The position numbers and the translations under genes are program-made. From Pseudomonadota bacterium (GTDB lineage: Bacteria > Pseudomonadota > Alphaproteobacteria > Micavibrionales > UBA1664), in assembly GCA_009926935.1 (NCBI GenBank), contig RFNZ01000006.1, forward strand, positions 1 through 64,000: a stretch of 64,000 nucleotides of DNA. The letters run 5' to 3'. The notes under the pieces are model-generated. The model made no database searches. It worked only from the letters and a program-made list of their open reading frames with translations, and had not been told where the DNA came from. Of this stretch, positions 17,630 through 27,589 are shown piece by piece. Position 1 is the first letter of the stretch; each line of letters opens with the position of its first letter.

Positions 17630-20080
17630 TTAAATATGCGGTACCACAGGCATGTTTGCCGCAATGTCGCTACCAAAGCCCTGCAGCTCTCTTTCGACAA
17701 TCGGCACCTCAAGACAATCAGGAAGTTTTTTGGCCCATGCCGCGCATTCATCCTTCATAGTCGGCAGAGCCTCGCAGGCCCGACGCACGGCCGCATCTAT
17801 GAATTGATATGTTTCATCGGATATTTCCGGTGTAGGAAGGCCCCAGAATTTCAAGGAATTTGAATCTTTTTTTTCCTCTTCCGCCTCGTCAGCGCGCATC
17901 TGGGCGATTTCAGTCTTGACCGCATTTAGCCAGTTATCCTTGAGCCAGGCCGCTTCCATGCAGGCACCCGCATAATCTTTTTTGAGAAAGGCGCAAAATT
18001 GGATGATGTATTCAACGACATCGGCAGTATCTGGCTTATCGAGGGTGATATCACCTAAGCGCTGATGATAAGCCGCGGTGCGCGCAAGTGACTTCGTCAG
18101 TTTTCTCAGGTCAAAAAAGCGCGCCCTATCGGAATACAGATCATACTCAAACCGAAACAAGGCAGATGCTTTTGTTTCAGGATATGTATCGGCCTCTTTG
18201 TAAGCAGCGTTTTCAGTAAGATAGATATCATTTGAAGTGTGCAAACTTTCGGTGATCCCGAGGCCCTTAACACCGTCGTCTTTAGTCCGGCCCGCCAGCG
18301 CTGCCTGAGGTACAACAGCATCAGAAAGCGCTTTTGCGTGCCACGCATCTGCCTCCTTTGGGTTTAAAGAAATACCATTCTCAACTGCAGAGGCACCAAC
18401 GCGAACATACGTCCTGTCTTTGACTCCCTGCCGAGCTATATAGGTCCTGAAAAAGTTACCGATGCGCATCGTATCCTCGACAGGAACATGATTGATCCTG
18501 AAATCACCAGCCTCATAATGGCTTGAAGCGCGGTGAATATACTCAGGTGCAATAATCATCCTCGTTTCTTCAATAAAATCCGTACGTAAAGCCGAGACTT
18601 CAAAGGGTAAGAACCACGCCTGCACGACCTTTGGCAGTTTTGAAACATCAAGGTCACCCGTGTTTCGATCGTATCTGATCTTTGAAAAAAGCGACTGCCA
18701 GACACGGGCATACTCAATATCGCCAAGGTTCAGCACGTAACCGTCTTCAACAATGGTATATTGATCAACGGCACCGGTGCCGATTTCGGCCACCAGAAGT
18801 TCGTGGTTTTCGTAGAGCACGGGCATCGGCACATCAAGATACCCATCGCTTTTGACATGCGCCGCCTCTAGGCAAGATTTGATTGCAGCACATTTTCTGT
18901 CGGAGTGGTCACGCACCCTTAAATGTTGAAAATTTGCGATCTCTGTTGTCACAAGATCAATCGCGGTTTTTTCGTTTATGATAAAACCTGCGCAGGGCGT
19001 CTCTGTTGTTAGGTCGGTAAAAACACGGGCTGAACAGCCGATCAGGGCGAACGCGACATCCTGGGCTATGTGCCCGAGCGTATCGGGATAAAAGCGACGC
19101 AACTCCCAACTCTCATCACAGAACCGGATGTTATTGAGGCGCGTTGGCCCGGATGAAAAATCGATAACCATATTCCCGCTGTCGCGGGCGGAGCCCATAT
19201 ACATGAACGGCAAAAACGTACATGCCGAAAATAGCCCATCTGTCATTTTTTGGCGCATCTCGATGGCAGCCGCATCTTCGGTAGACATGATATTGCGCGC
19301 CTCACCTTCGAGCACACTGAAATGCAGCTGGGATAGATTATTTTTGATCCGCGGAATAAACCCGAACCGCTTGCACGCCTCGAAAAACAGAAAGCCGGCC
19401 CGATTATAGGACTGGATAATATCGAAGGCACCGCGATTGAAAAACCTGAGCTCAATGTCGTGCCCGCAATCCCACCAACCGCGGCCATGGCGCTCGTTGC
19501 CAAAACGCATATCCACCATATCGGCGATCCCGCCGCAGGCAGATGGCATCACATGCAGCCACGCGAGAAAAACATTGGCGCGCTTCTCATGATCGCGACG
19601 AGTCCGCTCCGAATGAAGATAGCTTTTAAAAATTCTCTGCGTTTCCCGCTGGTTCGCCTGAAACTGCTCGCGGACATGCGGTGGCTGGAGCCCGATGCGG
19701 CGGCCCTGTATCTCCAGCATTTCTTCAACCTCGGCGATCGCCTGTAAAAAAGGCGCATCCGCATCCGGCAGTTCGGCCTGCGCCGCAAAATAGGGTGTCA
19801 TATCACCCTGCTCATACCTGTTCAGCCGCTCATAGCTGCGGCGGCTTTTCAGACCCAAGAGCCTGCTTTCCCGTGCCGCGGCTTTTTCAAGTGCGGACGC
19901 TTCCTTAATCGTAAAATTGATCTCGGTGCCAAAGCACCATTGGAAGCCGCGTGCACGCCACTGCCCCTCAAGATGCTGAATGACGCTCAAATAGGTATCG
20001 TTCAGCGGCCATGTTCCCACCGTCTCCGAGAACGGCATGGTTCTTAAAAGGTCGTTTGGTAGAAAAGGGGCGTTGTCCAC
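17630..20080 (-). CDS. Large hypothetical protein, possible glutamine-synthetase-fold amidoligase
   Basis: 816 aa; FGTEINFTI, DIELRFFN and NLSQLHFSV resemble the conserved strands of the GS/GCS fold. Confidence 0.5.
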   Translation of the reverse strand: MDNAPFLPNDLLRTMPFSETVGTWPLNDTYLSVIQHLEGQWRARGFQWCFGTEINFTIKEASALEKAAARESRLLGLKSRRSYERLNRYEQGDMTPYFAAQAELPDADAPFLQAIAEVEEMLEIQGRRIGLQPPHVREQFQANQRETQRIFKSYLHSERTRRDHEKRANVFLAWLHVMPSACGGIADMVDMRFGNERHGRGWWDCGHDIELRFFNRGAFDIIQSYNRAGFLFFEACKRFGFIPRIKNNLSQLHFSVLEGEARNIMSTEDAAAIEMRQKMTDGLFSACTFLPFMYMGSARDSGNMVIDFSSGPTRLNNIRFCDESWELRRFYPDTLGHIAQDVAFALIGCSARVFTDLTTETPCAGFIINEKTAIDLVTTEIANFQHLRVRDHSDRKCAAIKSCLEAAHVKSDGYLDVPMPVLYENHELLVAEIGTGAVDQYTIVEDGYVLNLGDIEYARVWQSLFSKIRYDRNTGDLDVSKLPKVVQAWFLPFEVSALRTDFIEETRMIIAPEYIHRASSHYEAGDFRINHVPVEDTMRIGNFFRTYIARQGVKDRTYVRVGASAVENGISLNPKEADAWHAKALSDAVVPQAALAGRTKDDGVKGLGITESLHTSNDIYLTENAAYKEADTYPETKASALFRFEYDLYSDRARFFDLRKLTKSLARTAAYHQRLGDITLDKPDTADVVEYIIQFCAFLKKDYAGACMEAAWLKDNWLNAVKTEIAQMRADEAEEEKKDSNSLKFWGLPTPEISDETYQFIDAAVRRACEALPTMKDECAAWAKKLPDCLEVPIVERELQGFGSDIAANMPVVPHI

Positions 20081-20189
20081 ACCCTTGTCTTAAAACAAGA
20101 ATATGTAAACCAGCAATATTTTTTATAATGTTGACTGTGGCAAATCGCTTTTGATAGGTTCCCCAAAATTCTTGACGGAGAAACGCCCC

Positions 20190-20987
20190 ATGGCTGCCCA
20201 ACAAAAGACCGCGACGAACCTTGATGTGATTGCCTTGCGTATCAACAAGGCAGGCGTAATCGAAGTCTTCACGAAAAACCTTGGTCAACAGATATGCTTC
20301 TCAACCGATCAGGTAGCTGGAAATACTTTCGCCCAAGGCGATGTTACCGGCCTTCCCTTCAACACATATGCAAACGGCGGGACTTCCCTTGCAGCGGCAG
20401 CGCTGGCAAAAGCCGGTATCACGGCCAAGGGTGCCAAAAAACTCTCCGACTGGGGCGTAGCGGTCCTCCCGCCTGTAGACGGCACGGAGCCTCAATACGC
20501 AGCACTTATCGGCTTTGATGACGCTTTCGCAACGGAAACAGTGGTCGATAAAGCCGGTATCTGGAGATCACTTGCCGATATTCGCCTTGGCGGCCTGCCT
20601 GAAGGTGTTGAACGTCCATCTGATGCATTGCCCGTTTTCACGGAGACGCTGGTAAAAGGCGCAAGTGATGTCGATGCCCTGTTATACGCCGTGACAGTCG
20701 CCCGCGCAGCGTGGCTCCGCCGCGAAAAGGGGATGGACCTTGCAAGTACCGCAATCGACGCCCTGGCCCTGCGCAAAAAAACGATCACCCCGGAAGCGCG
20801 TTTTGCCGCCATCATGGACCCCACGCTGGACGGCGAAGGCGGCAAATTTGCAGCCCAGGTCGCAAAGCACGCGGGCAAAGCCACAACCAATGCCGCAGCG
20901 TTTGCAGACTCGGTCCTGACGCCTAAAGTAAAGGCTGCTAAAAAGCCGGCAGCCTCGGCAGGCGTAAAGGGCGGGAAACCCGTTTAA
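20190..20987 (+). CDS. Hypothetical protein
   Basis: ORF; start at ATG 20190 with ACGGAG RBS; Ala/Lys-rich C-terminus. Confidence 0.65.
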   Translation: MAAQQKTATNLDVIALRINKAGVIEVFTKNLGQQICFSTDQVAGNTFAQGDVTGLPFNTYANGGTSLAAAALAKAGITAKGAKKLSDWGVAVLPPVDGTEPQYAALIGFDDAFATETVVDKAGIWRSLADIRLGGLPEGVERPSDALPVFTETLVKGASDVDALLYAVTVARAAWLRREKGMDLASTAIDALALRKKTITPEARFAAIMDPTLDGEGGKFAAQVAKHAGKATTNAAAFADSVLTPKVKAAKKPAASAGVKGGKPV

Positions 20988-21020
20988 AATCATATAGTTA
21001 GCAAATATTAAAAACTTGCT

Positions 21021-21047
21021 TTATTTTTACATAAGATGTAAAAATAA
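21021..21047. promoter_or_regulatory. Perfect 12-bp inverted repeat abutting a start codon
   Basis: TTATTTTTACAT-AAG-ATGTAAAAATAA, ATG at 21050. Confidence 0.6.
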
Positions 21048-21049
21048 GT

Positions 21050-22006
21050 ATGTCCAAAAACGCAGCAGCTCCGATGAGTGTCCGCATCCTTTTTGCCCTC
21101 GTCATGGCAGGGAGCACGGCTGCCTGCACATCCGAAACACCAGAGCCATCCGATGCCTTGAAAGCCGATCCTTTAAGTGTCCGTGCCGTCGGCAGCATGA
21201 AAGACTCCAAGGGTCACCATATTTGCAACGTCGTGATGCTGGCACCAGACATCGCCGCAACAGACGTGCATTGCATCAAAGGTAAAGACACATCGCTAAC
21301 GGTCTCCATTTACAAACCAGATGGCACTCAGGCCACATCCGGTTTCAAGGTCATGATGGAAGGCAGCGAAGCCTTTGCCCTTGCCTTCAGCACAAACGTT
21401 CCCGATATCTACAAAGCCGGTCATGCCGAGCTGGCAAGCGATCAAGCGATCTTAAAGCTCGATAAGCCCATTGCCGACGAAGGCGCGATCATGCAGGTGA
21501 CCTACGCCTCTGAGCTCGATTGGCAGCCGCTTGCAGATACGAACCTCATGGTAGCGGACATCAAATTTGCGGCTCATAACGGCGTCCGCATGCTTAAACC
21601 CGATGCAGCTCCGCGCAATACCGACCGTACGCGCCTGCTCACCTTTGATTGCAAAATCGTAAAATCGCCGTATCTGGATATGGTCATCAGCCACACATGC
21701 CCGACCAAGGGCGGCAGCAGCGGCGGTGCTTTATACAAAAAAGGTCCCAAAGGCGAGTTTATGCTCGTGGCTCTGCACACTGGCACGGTAAGCCCAATAC
21801 CAAATCCCGATAACAACCCGCCCTACCATATGATTGCCTTTGAATATATCCAGATCCCGAGCCGCCTCAACAATGGCTTCAGTCTTGAACTTTACGATAT
21901 GAGCGGCGGACGCGAACTACCGGAACGGAACATCAAAACAGGCGTTATCATAACCCCGCTGGTGGATGGCTGCCGCTTGAGCCTCACCGGCTGCAAGATT
22001 CCCTAA
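21050..22006 (+). CDS. Trypsin-like (S1-type) serine protease, putative lipoprotein
   Basis: Lipobox AGSTAAC; ATDVHCI (His), SDQAILKLD (Asp), KGGSSGGALY (Ser). Confidence 0.65.
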   Translation: MSKNAAAPMSVRILFALVMAGSTAACTSETPEPSDALKADPLSVRAVGSMKDSKGHHICNVVMLAPDIAATDVHCIKGKDTSLTVSIYKPDGTQATSGFKVMMEGSEAFALAFSTNVPDIYKAGHAELASDQAILKLDKPIADEGAIMQVTYASELDWQPLADTNLMVADIKFAAHNGVRMLKPDAAPRNTDRTRLLTFDCKIVKSPYLDMVISHTCPTKGGSSGGALYKKGPKGEFMLVALHTGTVSPIPNPDNNPPYHMIAFEYIQIPSRLNNGFSLELYDMSGGRELPERNIKTGVIITPLVDGCRLSLTGCKIP

Positions 22007-22051
22007 AAATCTCTTTGACCAAAGTGGGCCTGACAAGGCAGGGTCTACGGC

Positions 22052-23308
22052 ATGCTCTCATTCGATGTCCTCAAGATACCCAATTTTCGCCGCCTTCTGT
22101 TTACCCGCTTCTTTGTCACCTTTGCCCTACAGGCACAGGCGGTTATTGTTGGCTGGCAGATATATTCCATCACCAAAGATCCGTTTTTATTGGGCCTGAC
22201 AGGTTTGGCCGAGGCAGTTCCCGCCCTTTTATGCGCGCTTGTATCAGGCCACTTTGTCGATGTCGGTAATCCACGCCTTATCTATCGTTTTTGCATCGGG
22301 GTATTGGCCGCAAACACCCTTGTCCTGGCCCTGCTGGCAGGTGGTTATGCCGATGCGCCGGAGGCCTGGATAGTACCCGCGCTTTTCGTAGGCGTCTTTA
22401 TTTCGGGCATCGCAAGGAGCTTTGTCATGCCCTCGGCCTTCGCGCTTTTATCAAGCTATGTCGACAGGAAAGACATGCCGGGCGCAACCGCTTGGCTCAA
22501 CACGGGGTTTCAGACAGCCGCCATAGGCGGCCCCGCGATTGCAGGCCTTGTCTATGCAGGCTTCGGGCCACACGGCGCCTGGCTGATGCCGACAGCGGCC
22601 CTTGTGATGGCAACCGTATTTGCCTGCACGCTCACACAGATAAAACGCGACCCCGTTGAAAAACGGGAGCCCGCTATTGAAAGCATCAAAAACGGTTGGC
22701 GATTCATTTTTAAAAATCCAATCATTCTTTCGGTCATGACTCTCGATATGTTTGCCGTGCTCTTTGGCGGGGCTGTGGCCATGCTACCTGCCTTTGCCGA
22801 CCATGTCCTGCACGTGGGACCGGAAGGGCTGGGAGCCTTAAGGGCCGCCCCTGCTGTGGGGTCGGTTGTAACGGCGCTTTGCCTTGCTATATGGCCCTTC
22901 CGATATTTATCGGGCCGGTTGCTGCTGTTTGTTTTTGGTGGGTTTGCGTTTTCCATGATTGGGTTTGGCCTCAGCACAAACTTTTGGTTATCCATGGTGT
23001 TTTTGGCGGCCAGCGGCGCTTTTGATTGCGTTAACGTCGTCATTCGCACAAGCATCGTCCAGCTGATGACACCGCCTGACATGAAAGGCCGCGTTTCATC
23101 GGTCAATAGCATGTTTATCATCTCCTCCAACGAAATAGGCGCGTTTGAATCAGGACTGGCCGCGCGCCTGATGGGGCTTGTGCCCTCAGTCGTATTCGGC
23201 GGCGTTATGTCGCTTTTGGTCGTTTTGGGCGTTGCGTTTTTCTCGCCTTCCTTGAGAAAATTGGTTATTGATACACACCATGACCGAGACGACCCCGCCA
23301 AAGCCTGA
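22052..23308 (+). CDS. MFS transporter
   Basis: 12-TM pattern; [30 protein letters not shown]. Confidence 0.9.
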   Translation: MLSFDVLKIPNFRRLLFTRFFVTFALQAQAVIVGWQIYSITKDPFLLGLTGLAEAVPALLCALVSGHFVDVGNPRLIYRFCIGVLAANTLVLALLAGGYADAPEAWIVPALFVGVFISGIARSFVMPSAFALLSSYVDRKDMPGATAWLNTGFQTAAIGGPAIAGLVYAGFGPHGAWLMPTAALVMATVFACTLTQIKRDPVEKREPAIESIKNGWRFIFKNPIILSVMTLDMFAVLFGGAVAMLPAFADHVLHVGPEGLGALRAAPAVGSVVTALCLAIWPFRYLSGRLLLFVFGGFAFSMIGFGLSTNFWLSMVFLAASGAFDCVNVVIRTSIVQLMTPPDMKGRVSSVNSMFIISSNEIGAFESGLAARLMGLVPSVVFGGVMSLLVVLGVAFFSPSLRKLVIDTHHDRDDPAKA

Positions 23309-23957
23309 AACACGTATGCACCTGCCCGTACCCGCAGGCGTTGACCGCGTTTTACTGCATTCCTGCTGCGCCCCCTGTTCGGGAGAGGTGATGGAGGCGA
23401 TGGTCGCATCCGGCCTCAACCTCACCATCTTTTTTTACAACCCGAACATCCACCCGCGCGAGGAATACGACCTCAGAAAAAGCGAGAACATCCGCTTTGC
23501 CGAAAAAATGGGCATCCCCTTTATCGACAACGACTACGATACATCCAACTGGTTTGCGCGCGTCAAAGGCATGGAATGGGAACCCGAAAAGGGCAAACGC
23601 TGCACCGAATGCTTTGATATGCGCTTTGAACGCACGGCGCTCTATGCCCACGAACACGGCTTTAAACTCTTTACATCCTGCCTTGGTATTTCCCGCTGGA
23701 AAGATATGAACCAGATCAACGATTGCGGCAAAAGGGCCGCAAGCCGTTACGAAGGCCTGTCCTACTGGGATTACAACTGGCGCAAAAAAGGCGGTAGCGA
23801 ACGCATGATAGAGATATCCAAGCGCGAAAATTTCTATCAGCAGGAATATTGCGGCTGCGTCTATTCATGGCGGGATACCAACCGCGAACGCATGGCCAAA
23901 GGCCACCCCAAAATAGAGCTGGGCGTGCGTTACTACGGCACTGGAACGGAGGCCTGA
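23280..23957 (+). CDS. queH: Epoxyqueuosine reductase QueH
   Basis: [35 protein letters not shown]; overlaps the MFS gene end. Confidence 0.92.
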   Translation: MTETTPPKPETRMHLPVPAGVDRVLLHSCCAPCSGEVMEAMVASGLNLTIFFYNPNIHPREEYDLRKSENIRFAEKMGIPFIDNDYDTSNWFARVKGMEWEPEKGKRCTECFDMRFERTALYAHEHGFKLFTSCLGISRWKDMNQINDCGKRAASRYEGLSYWDYNWRKKGGSERMIEISKRENFYQQEYCGCVYSWRDTNRERMAKGHPKIELGVRYYGTGTEA

Positions 23958-24800
23958 ATGGCTGGCGCAACTTTACTTACACTTCTTGATGACATCACAA
24001 CCATGCTTGATGATGTAGCAAGCATGACCAAGGTTGCTGCTGGCAAAACGGCAGGTATCGTGGGTGATGACCTTGCACTGAACGCAAAATCCGTTTTAGG
24101 CACACCGGCCGAGCGTGAGCTGCCAGTCGTATGGGCTGTTGCCAAAGGATCACTTGTCAACAAAGTGATCCTTGTCCCCGCGGCCCTGCTTTTGAGTGTC
24201 TTTCTGCCTTTTCTAGTGAAACCACTGCTGATGCTGGGTGGGCTGTATCTGTGTTACGAGGGCGCGGAAAAAATTCTGCATCATCACGCAAAACCTCATG
24301 CCCATAGCGGCAAGATTGAAACGGAAGCTGACAAAATCAAAGGCGCGATCCGGACCGATTTCATCCTCTCCGGCGAAATCATCGTCATCACACTTGGGAT
24401 TGTCGCAAACGAACCCATGATCAATCGTGTATCCGTTCTTGTAGCGGTGGGCCTTGGCATGACAATTGTTGTTTACGGATTGGTAGCCGCCATCGTGAAG
24501 CTGGATGATTTTGGCCTGCACCTTGCCCAGAAAACGGGCGCTACAAAAAAAACCGGCGAACTGATTTTAAGGGGAGCGCCGCATTTCATGCGCGCCCTTG
24601 GCATTATTGGCACCGCGGCCATGTTCCTGGTTGGCGGCCAAATACTATGGCACGGCATACCAGCGCTGCATCACGCCCTTGAAGCCTTTAGCCACGGACT
24701 TGCGGGCATGGCCATATCCGGTGTTTTTGGCATATTGGCGGGCCTGTTGGCCGTTGGTGTTGAGAAGGTAATCAGACGTTTGCTGCGCCGTTCGGGGTAA
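23958..24800 (+). CDS. DUF808 (YedI-like) membrane protein
   Basis: LLTLLDDITTMLDDVASMTKVAAGKTAGIVGDDLALNA. Confidence 0.9.
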   Translation: MAGATLLTLLDDITTMLDDVASMTKVAAGKTAGIVGDDLALNAKSVLGTPAERELPVVWAVAKGSLVNKVILVPAALLLSVFLPFLVKPLLMLGGLYLCYEGAEKILHHHAKPHAHSGKIETEADKIKGAIRTDFILSGEIIVITLGIVANEPMINRVSVLVAVGLGMTIVVYGLVAAIVKLDDFGLHLAQKTGATKKTGELILRGAPHFMRALGIIGTAAMFLVGGQILWHGIPALHHALEAFSHGLAGMAISGVFGILAGLLAVGVEKVIRRLLRRSG

Positions 24801-24802
24801 TT

Positions 24803-24820
24803 GCTGCAGCGCAGCTTTTT
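24803..24820 (+). terminator. Rho-independent terminator
   Basis: GCTGC-AGC-GCAGC-TTTTT. Confidence 0.65.
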
Positions 24821-24918
24821 AAGACTTCCGAAACGCGTAGAATCAGTGACGTCGGTGCGTCATTCTGTCGCGCAAGTTCTCTATCCATAATCACAAATGA
24901 GACATACTGGAGGTCGTA

Positions 24919-25626
24919 ATGCCTAAAAAGTATCTCGCCGAGTTTATCGGCACATTCTTTCTTGTTTTTGCAGGGGTCGGCAGTGCCCTTTTGACAGCCG
25001 CTGTGCCCGGTGTCGGCATCGGTCTTCTCGGGGTATCCTTGGCTTTTGGCCTCGCCGTCATGACGATGGCCTATGTTCTGGGGCCTATCTCGGGCTGTCA
25101 CCTCAACCCGGCTGTTACATTTGGCCTTTGGGTTAACGGGCTTTTCCCGAAATCCGATGTACTGGGCTATGTCGTGATGCAGGTACTGGGCGGCGCTGCG
25201 GGGGCCTTCGCTCTCTTTGTCATCGCCAAGGGCGGCCCGGATCTGCAGGCCATGATTGCCGGTGGCTTTGCTTCCAACGGCTTTGGTGAACACTCCCCCG
25301 GCGGCTACTCGCAGGATGCCGTCATGATGACCGAGATTATGGCGACGATGATGTTCGTCATCATCATCCTTGGTGCCACCTGCAAAAAAATGCCGGCAGG
25401 CTTTGCGCCTATCTGCATCGGCCTTGGCCTCACGCTTTTGCACTTGATGGCAATCCACGTGAGCAACGCCTCGCTTAACCCCGCACGCTCGATGGCAACA
25501 GCCCTCATAGGCCGCCAGTGGGCTACGGACCAGCTCTGGATGTTCTGGGTCGCGCCCTGCATCGGGGCCGCTATCGGCGCCTACATCTATAAAAACATCC
25601 TGTGTGACGGCGATTGCAATAAGTAA
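24919..25626 (+). CDS. aqpZ: Aquaporin Z
   Basis: Two NPA motifs (HLNPAVTFG, SLNPARSM), six TM segments. Confidence 0.92.
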   Translation: MPKKYLAEFIGTFFLVFAGVGSALLTAAVPGVGIGLLGVSLAFGLAVMTMAYVLGPISGCHLNPAVTFGLWVNGLFPKSDVLGYVVMQVLGGAAGAFALFVIAKGGPDLQAMIAGGFASNGFGEHSPGGYSQDAVMMTEIMATMMFVIIILGATCKKMPAGFAPICIGLGLTLLHLMAIHVSNASLNPARSMATALIGRQWATDQLWMFWVAPCIGAAIGAYIYKNILCDGDCNK

Positions 25627-25649
25627 CGCCGCAAACAAACCAGTAAAAT

Positions 25650-25672
25650 GGGCCCGTAAAGGGCCCTTTTTT
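25650..25672 (+). terminator. Terminator downstream of aqpZ
   Basis: GGGCCC-GTAAA-GGGCCC-TTTTTT. Confidence 0.8.
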
Positions 25673-27503
25673 ATTGGCTTTTTGTTTCCTCGCGCATGGC
25701 CTCAAGCTCAACCCATCTCGCGAGCGCCTCCTCAAGGCTTTTCTTGGCGCGGTCCATATACCGGAGCGCCTGGGCAAAACCGTCTTTGTCTTTCATATAA
25801 AATTCATTGTCCTGCAGCTTGGCTGTGTATCCGGCAATTTCATCCTCAATCGCCTGGATTTTTGCGGGCAGGTTATCCAGTTCGTATTGCAGCTTGAAAG
25901 ACAGTTTTCTGGATGCCGATTTGGGGGCCTCGACTTTATCCGGCGAAGGCTTTCCCGCTTTGAGCTTACTGACACCGGAAGGCATTTTGCCCTGCTTCAT
26001 TTCAAGATAATCCGTGTATCCGCCGACACAGGCCTCGATTTTTGCATCACCTTCGAAGGCCAGTATTTTTGAAACCGTCTGATCGAGAAAATCACGGTCA
26101 TGGGAAACGACAATCAGCGTGCCGGTGTAGGCCGCGAGAATCTCCTCGAGCATATCGAGCGTCTCCATATCGAGATCATTTGTAGGTTCATCGAGAATCA
26201 AAAGATTGCCCGGATTTGCCAGCACTTTGGCCAGCATCAGCCTGTTTTTCTGCCCGCCTGAAAGCGACCCCACGGCCTGCGTGGCCTGCATCGGGTCAAA
26301 CAGAAAATCTTTCAGGTACCCGCACACATGGCGCGTACTGCCCATGACATCAATATAATCCCCGCCATTGGGCAAGAGGTTCCGCCACAAGGACCATTCA
26401 GGCTTCAAGTCTTTGCGTGCCTGATCGAAATAGGAAAGCTGTAAATCGCGCGCACGTTTGACCGTGCCCATATCGGGCTCGATATCGCCTACAAGCAGTT
26501 TTAAGAACGTGGTTTTGCCGGAGCCGTTGCGCCCCAAAACCCCAATACGGTCCCCGCGCATGATGCGCAGCGAAAAACCATCAAGAATTTTTTTATCCCC
26601 GAATGCCTTATGCACCCGCGTGAATTCAGAAATGATTTTGGCCCCGGGCTCGAGATCGACAGGCGAGATTTCAATTTTAGCCAGCATCCGTTTATAGGCG
26701 GATACATCGGCCTTAAGGCGTGAGCGCTCCGCACGCATGGTTTCAAGGCGCTTCTGGTTACGTTTGCGGCGGGCAGGCACGCCGCGGCTCGCCCATTCGA
26801 CTTCCATTTCAAGCCATTTCTGGCGGTTTTTGATCTCGCGGCCCTCCTGCTCGATCATCATGGTCTGCCAGTCTTCAAAATCCTTGAAGCCCTTAGGGCA
26901 CACACGCATGCGCCCGCGGTCCAGCCAGAAAACCTTGTCGGACATAGCCGATAGAAAAGCGCGGTCATGGCTCACGCACACAACAGCCCCTTTGAACCCG
27001 CGCAAATAATTTTCAAGCCACTCGATAATGTCCAGATCAAGGTGGTTGGTCGGTTCATCCAGCAATAGAATATCAGGGTTTTCGACCAAAGCGCGACCAA
27101 GCGCGGCACGCCTGAGCTGCCCGCCCGAGAGCGTTCCCATCGTAGCCTCAGGATCAAGATCAAGAGGGTGCAGAACAGCATCGATACGGTAATCGATCGC
27201 CTCCGTCTGTTCGCTGGCTTTTACGTGCTCTTTGACAAAGTCACGGATAGTCTGAGCGGGCTTGAGGACAATTTCCTGCTGGAGATATCCGATCGTTGTT
27301 CCCTCCAGCTGCCAGCGCGTGCCGTCATCCAACTGTCTTGCACCCGTAATAAGGTTCATAAGCGTGGTTTTGCCTGCACCGTTTTTACCGACCAGCGCGA
27401 TTTTATCGCCTTCCAGAATGGAAAATTCCATATCCTCGAAAAGCGGTTTCTTGCCAAAAGTGACAAGTGCCTCGCGGACATGAAGGAGAAGGGTTTCAGG
27501 CAT
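25671..27503 (-). CDS. uup: ABC-F family ATP-binding protein (Uup-like)
   Basis: Two Walker A (GKNGAGKT, GRNGSGKT), two LSGGQ, C-terminal coiled coil; start at MPETLLLHV. Confidence 0.9.
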   Translation of the reverse strand: MPETLLLHVREALVTFGKKPLFEDMEFSILEGDKIALVGKNGAGKTTLMNLITGARQLDDGTRWQLEGTTIGYLQQEIVLKPAQTIRDFVKEHVKASEQTEAIDYRIDAVLHPLDLDPEATMGTLSGGQLRRAALGRALVENPDILLLDEPTNHLDLDIIEWLENYLRGFKGAVVCVSHDRAFLSAMSDKVFWLDRGRMRVCPKGFKDFEDWQTMMIEQEGREIKNRQKWLEMEVEWASRGVPARRKRNQKRLETMRAERSRLKADVSAYKRMLAKIEISPVDLEPGAKIISEFTRVHKAFGDKKILDGFSLRIMRGDRIGVLGRNGSGKTTFLKLLVGDIEPDMGTVKRARDLQLSYFDQARKDLKPEWSLWRNLLPNGGDYIDVMGSTRHVCGYLKDFLFDPMQATQAVGSLSGGQKNRLMLAKVLANPGNLLILDEPTNDLDMETLDMLEEILAAYTGTLIVVSHDRDFLDQTVSKILAFEGDAKIEACVGGYTDYLEMKQGKMPSGVSKLKAGKPSPDKVEAPKSASRKLSFKLQYELDNLPAKIQAIEDEIAGYTAKLQDNEFYMKDKDGFAQALRYMDRAKKSLEEALARWVELEAMREETKSQ

Positions 27504-27589
27504 GGCGCCCCTCAATACCTGCAAGGCATTGGTTTGGCAAGTTTTGAAGCCCCTTTGCAGGGTGGGCGCGAAGCATTATCCTGAGCGGC

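Noticed and set aside
22552-23409. Long antisense ORFs (e.g. 22552-23409 -, 24772-25638 -, 28190-29038 -, 2390-2992 -)
   Set aside because: They lie opposite confidently identified genes (MFS, aqpZ, divL, thrS), have low-complexity composition and show no family motifs; typical artefacts of GC-rich coding DNA
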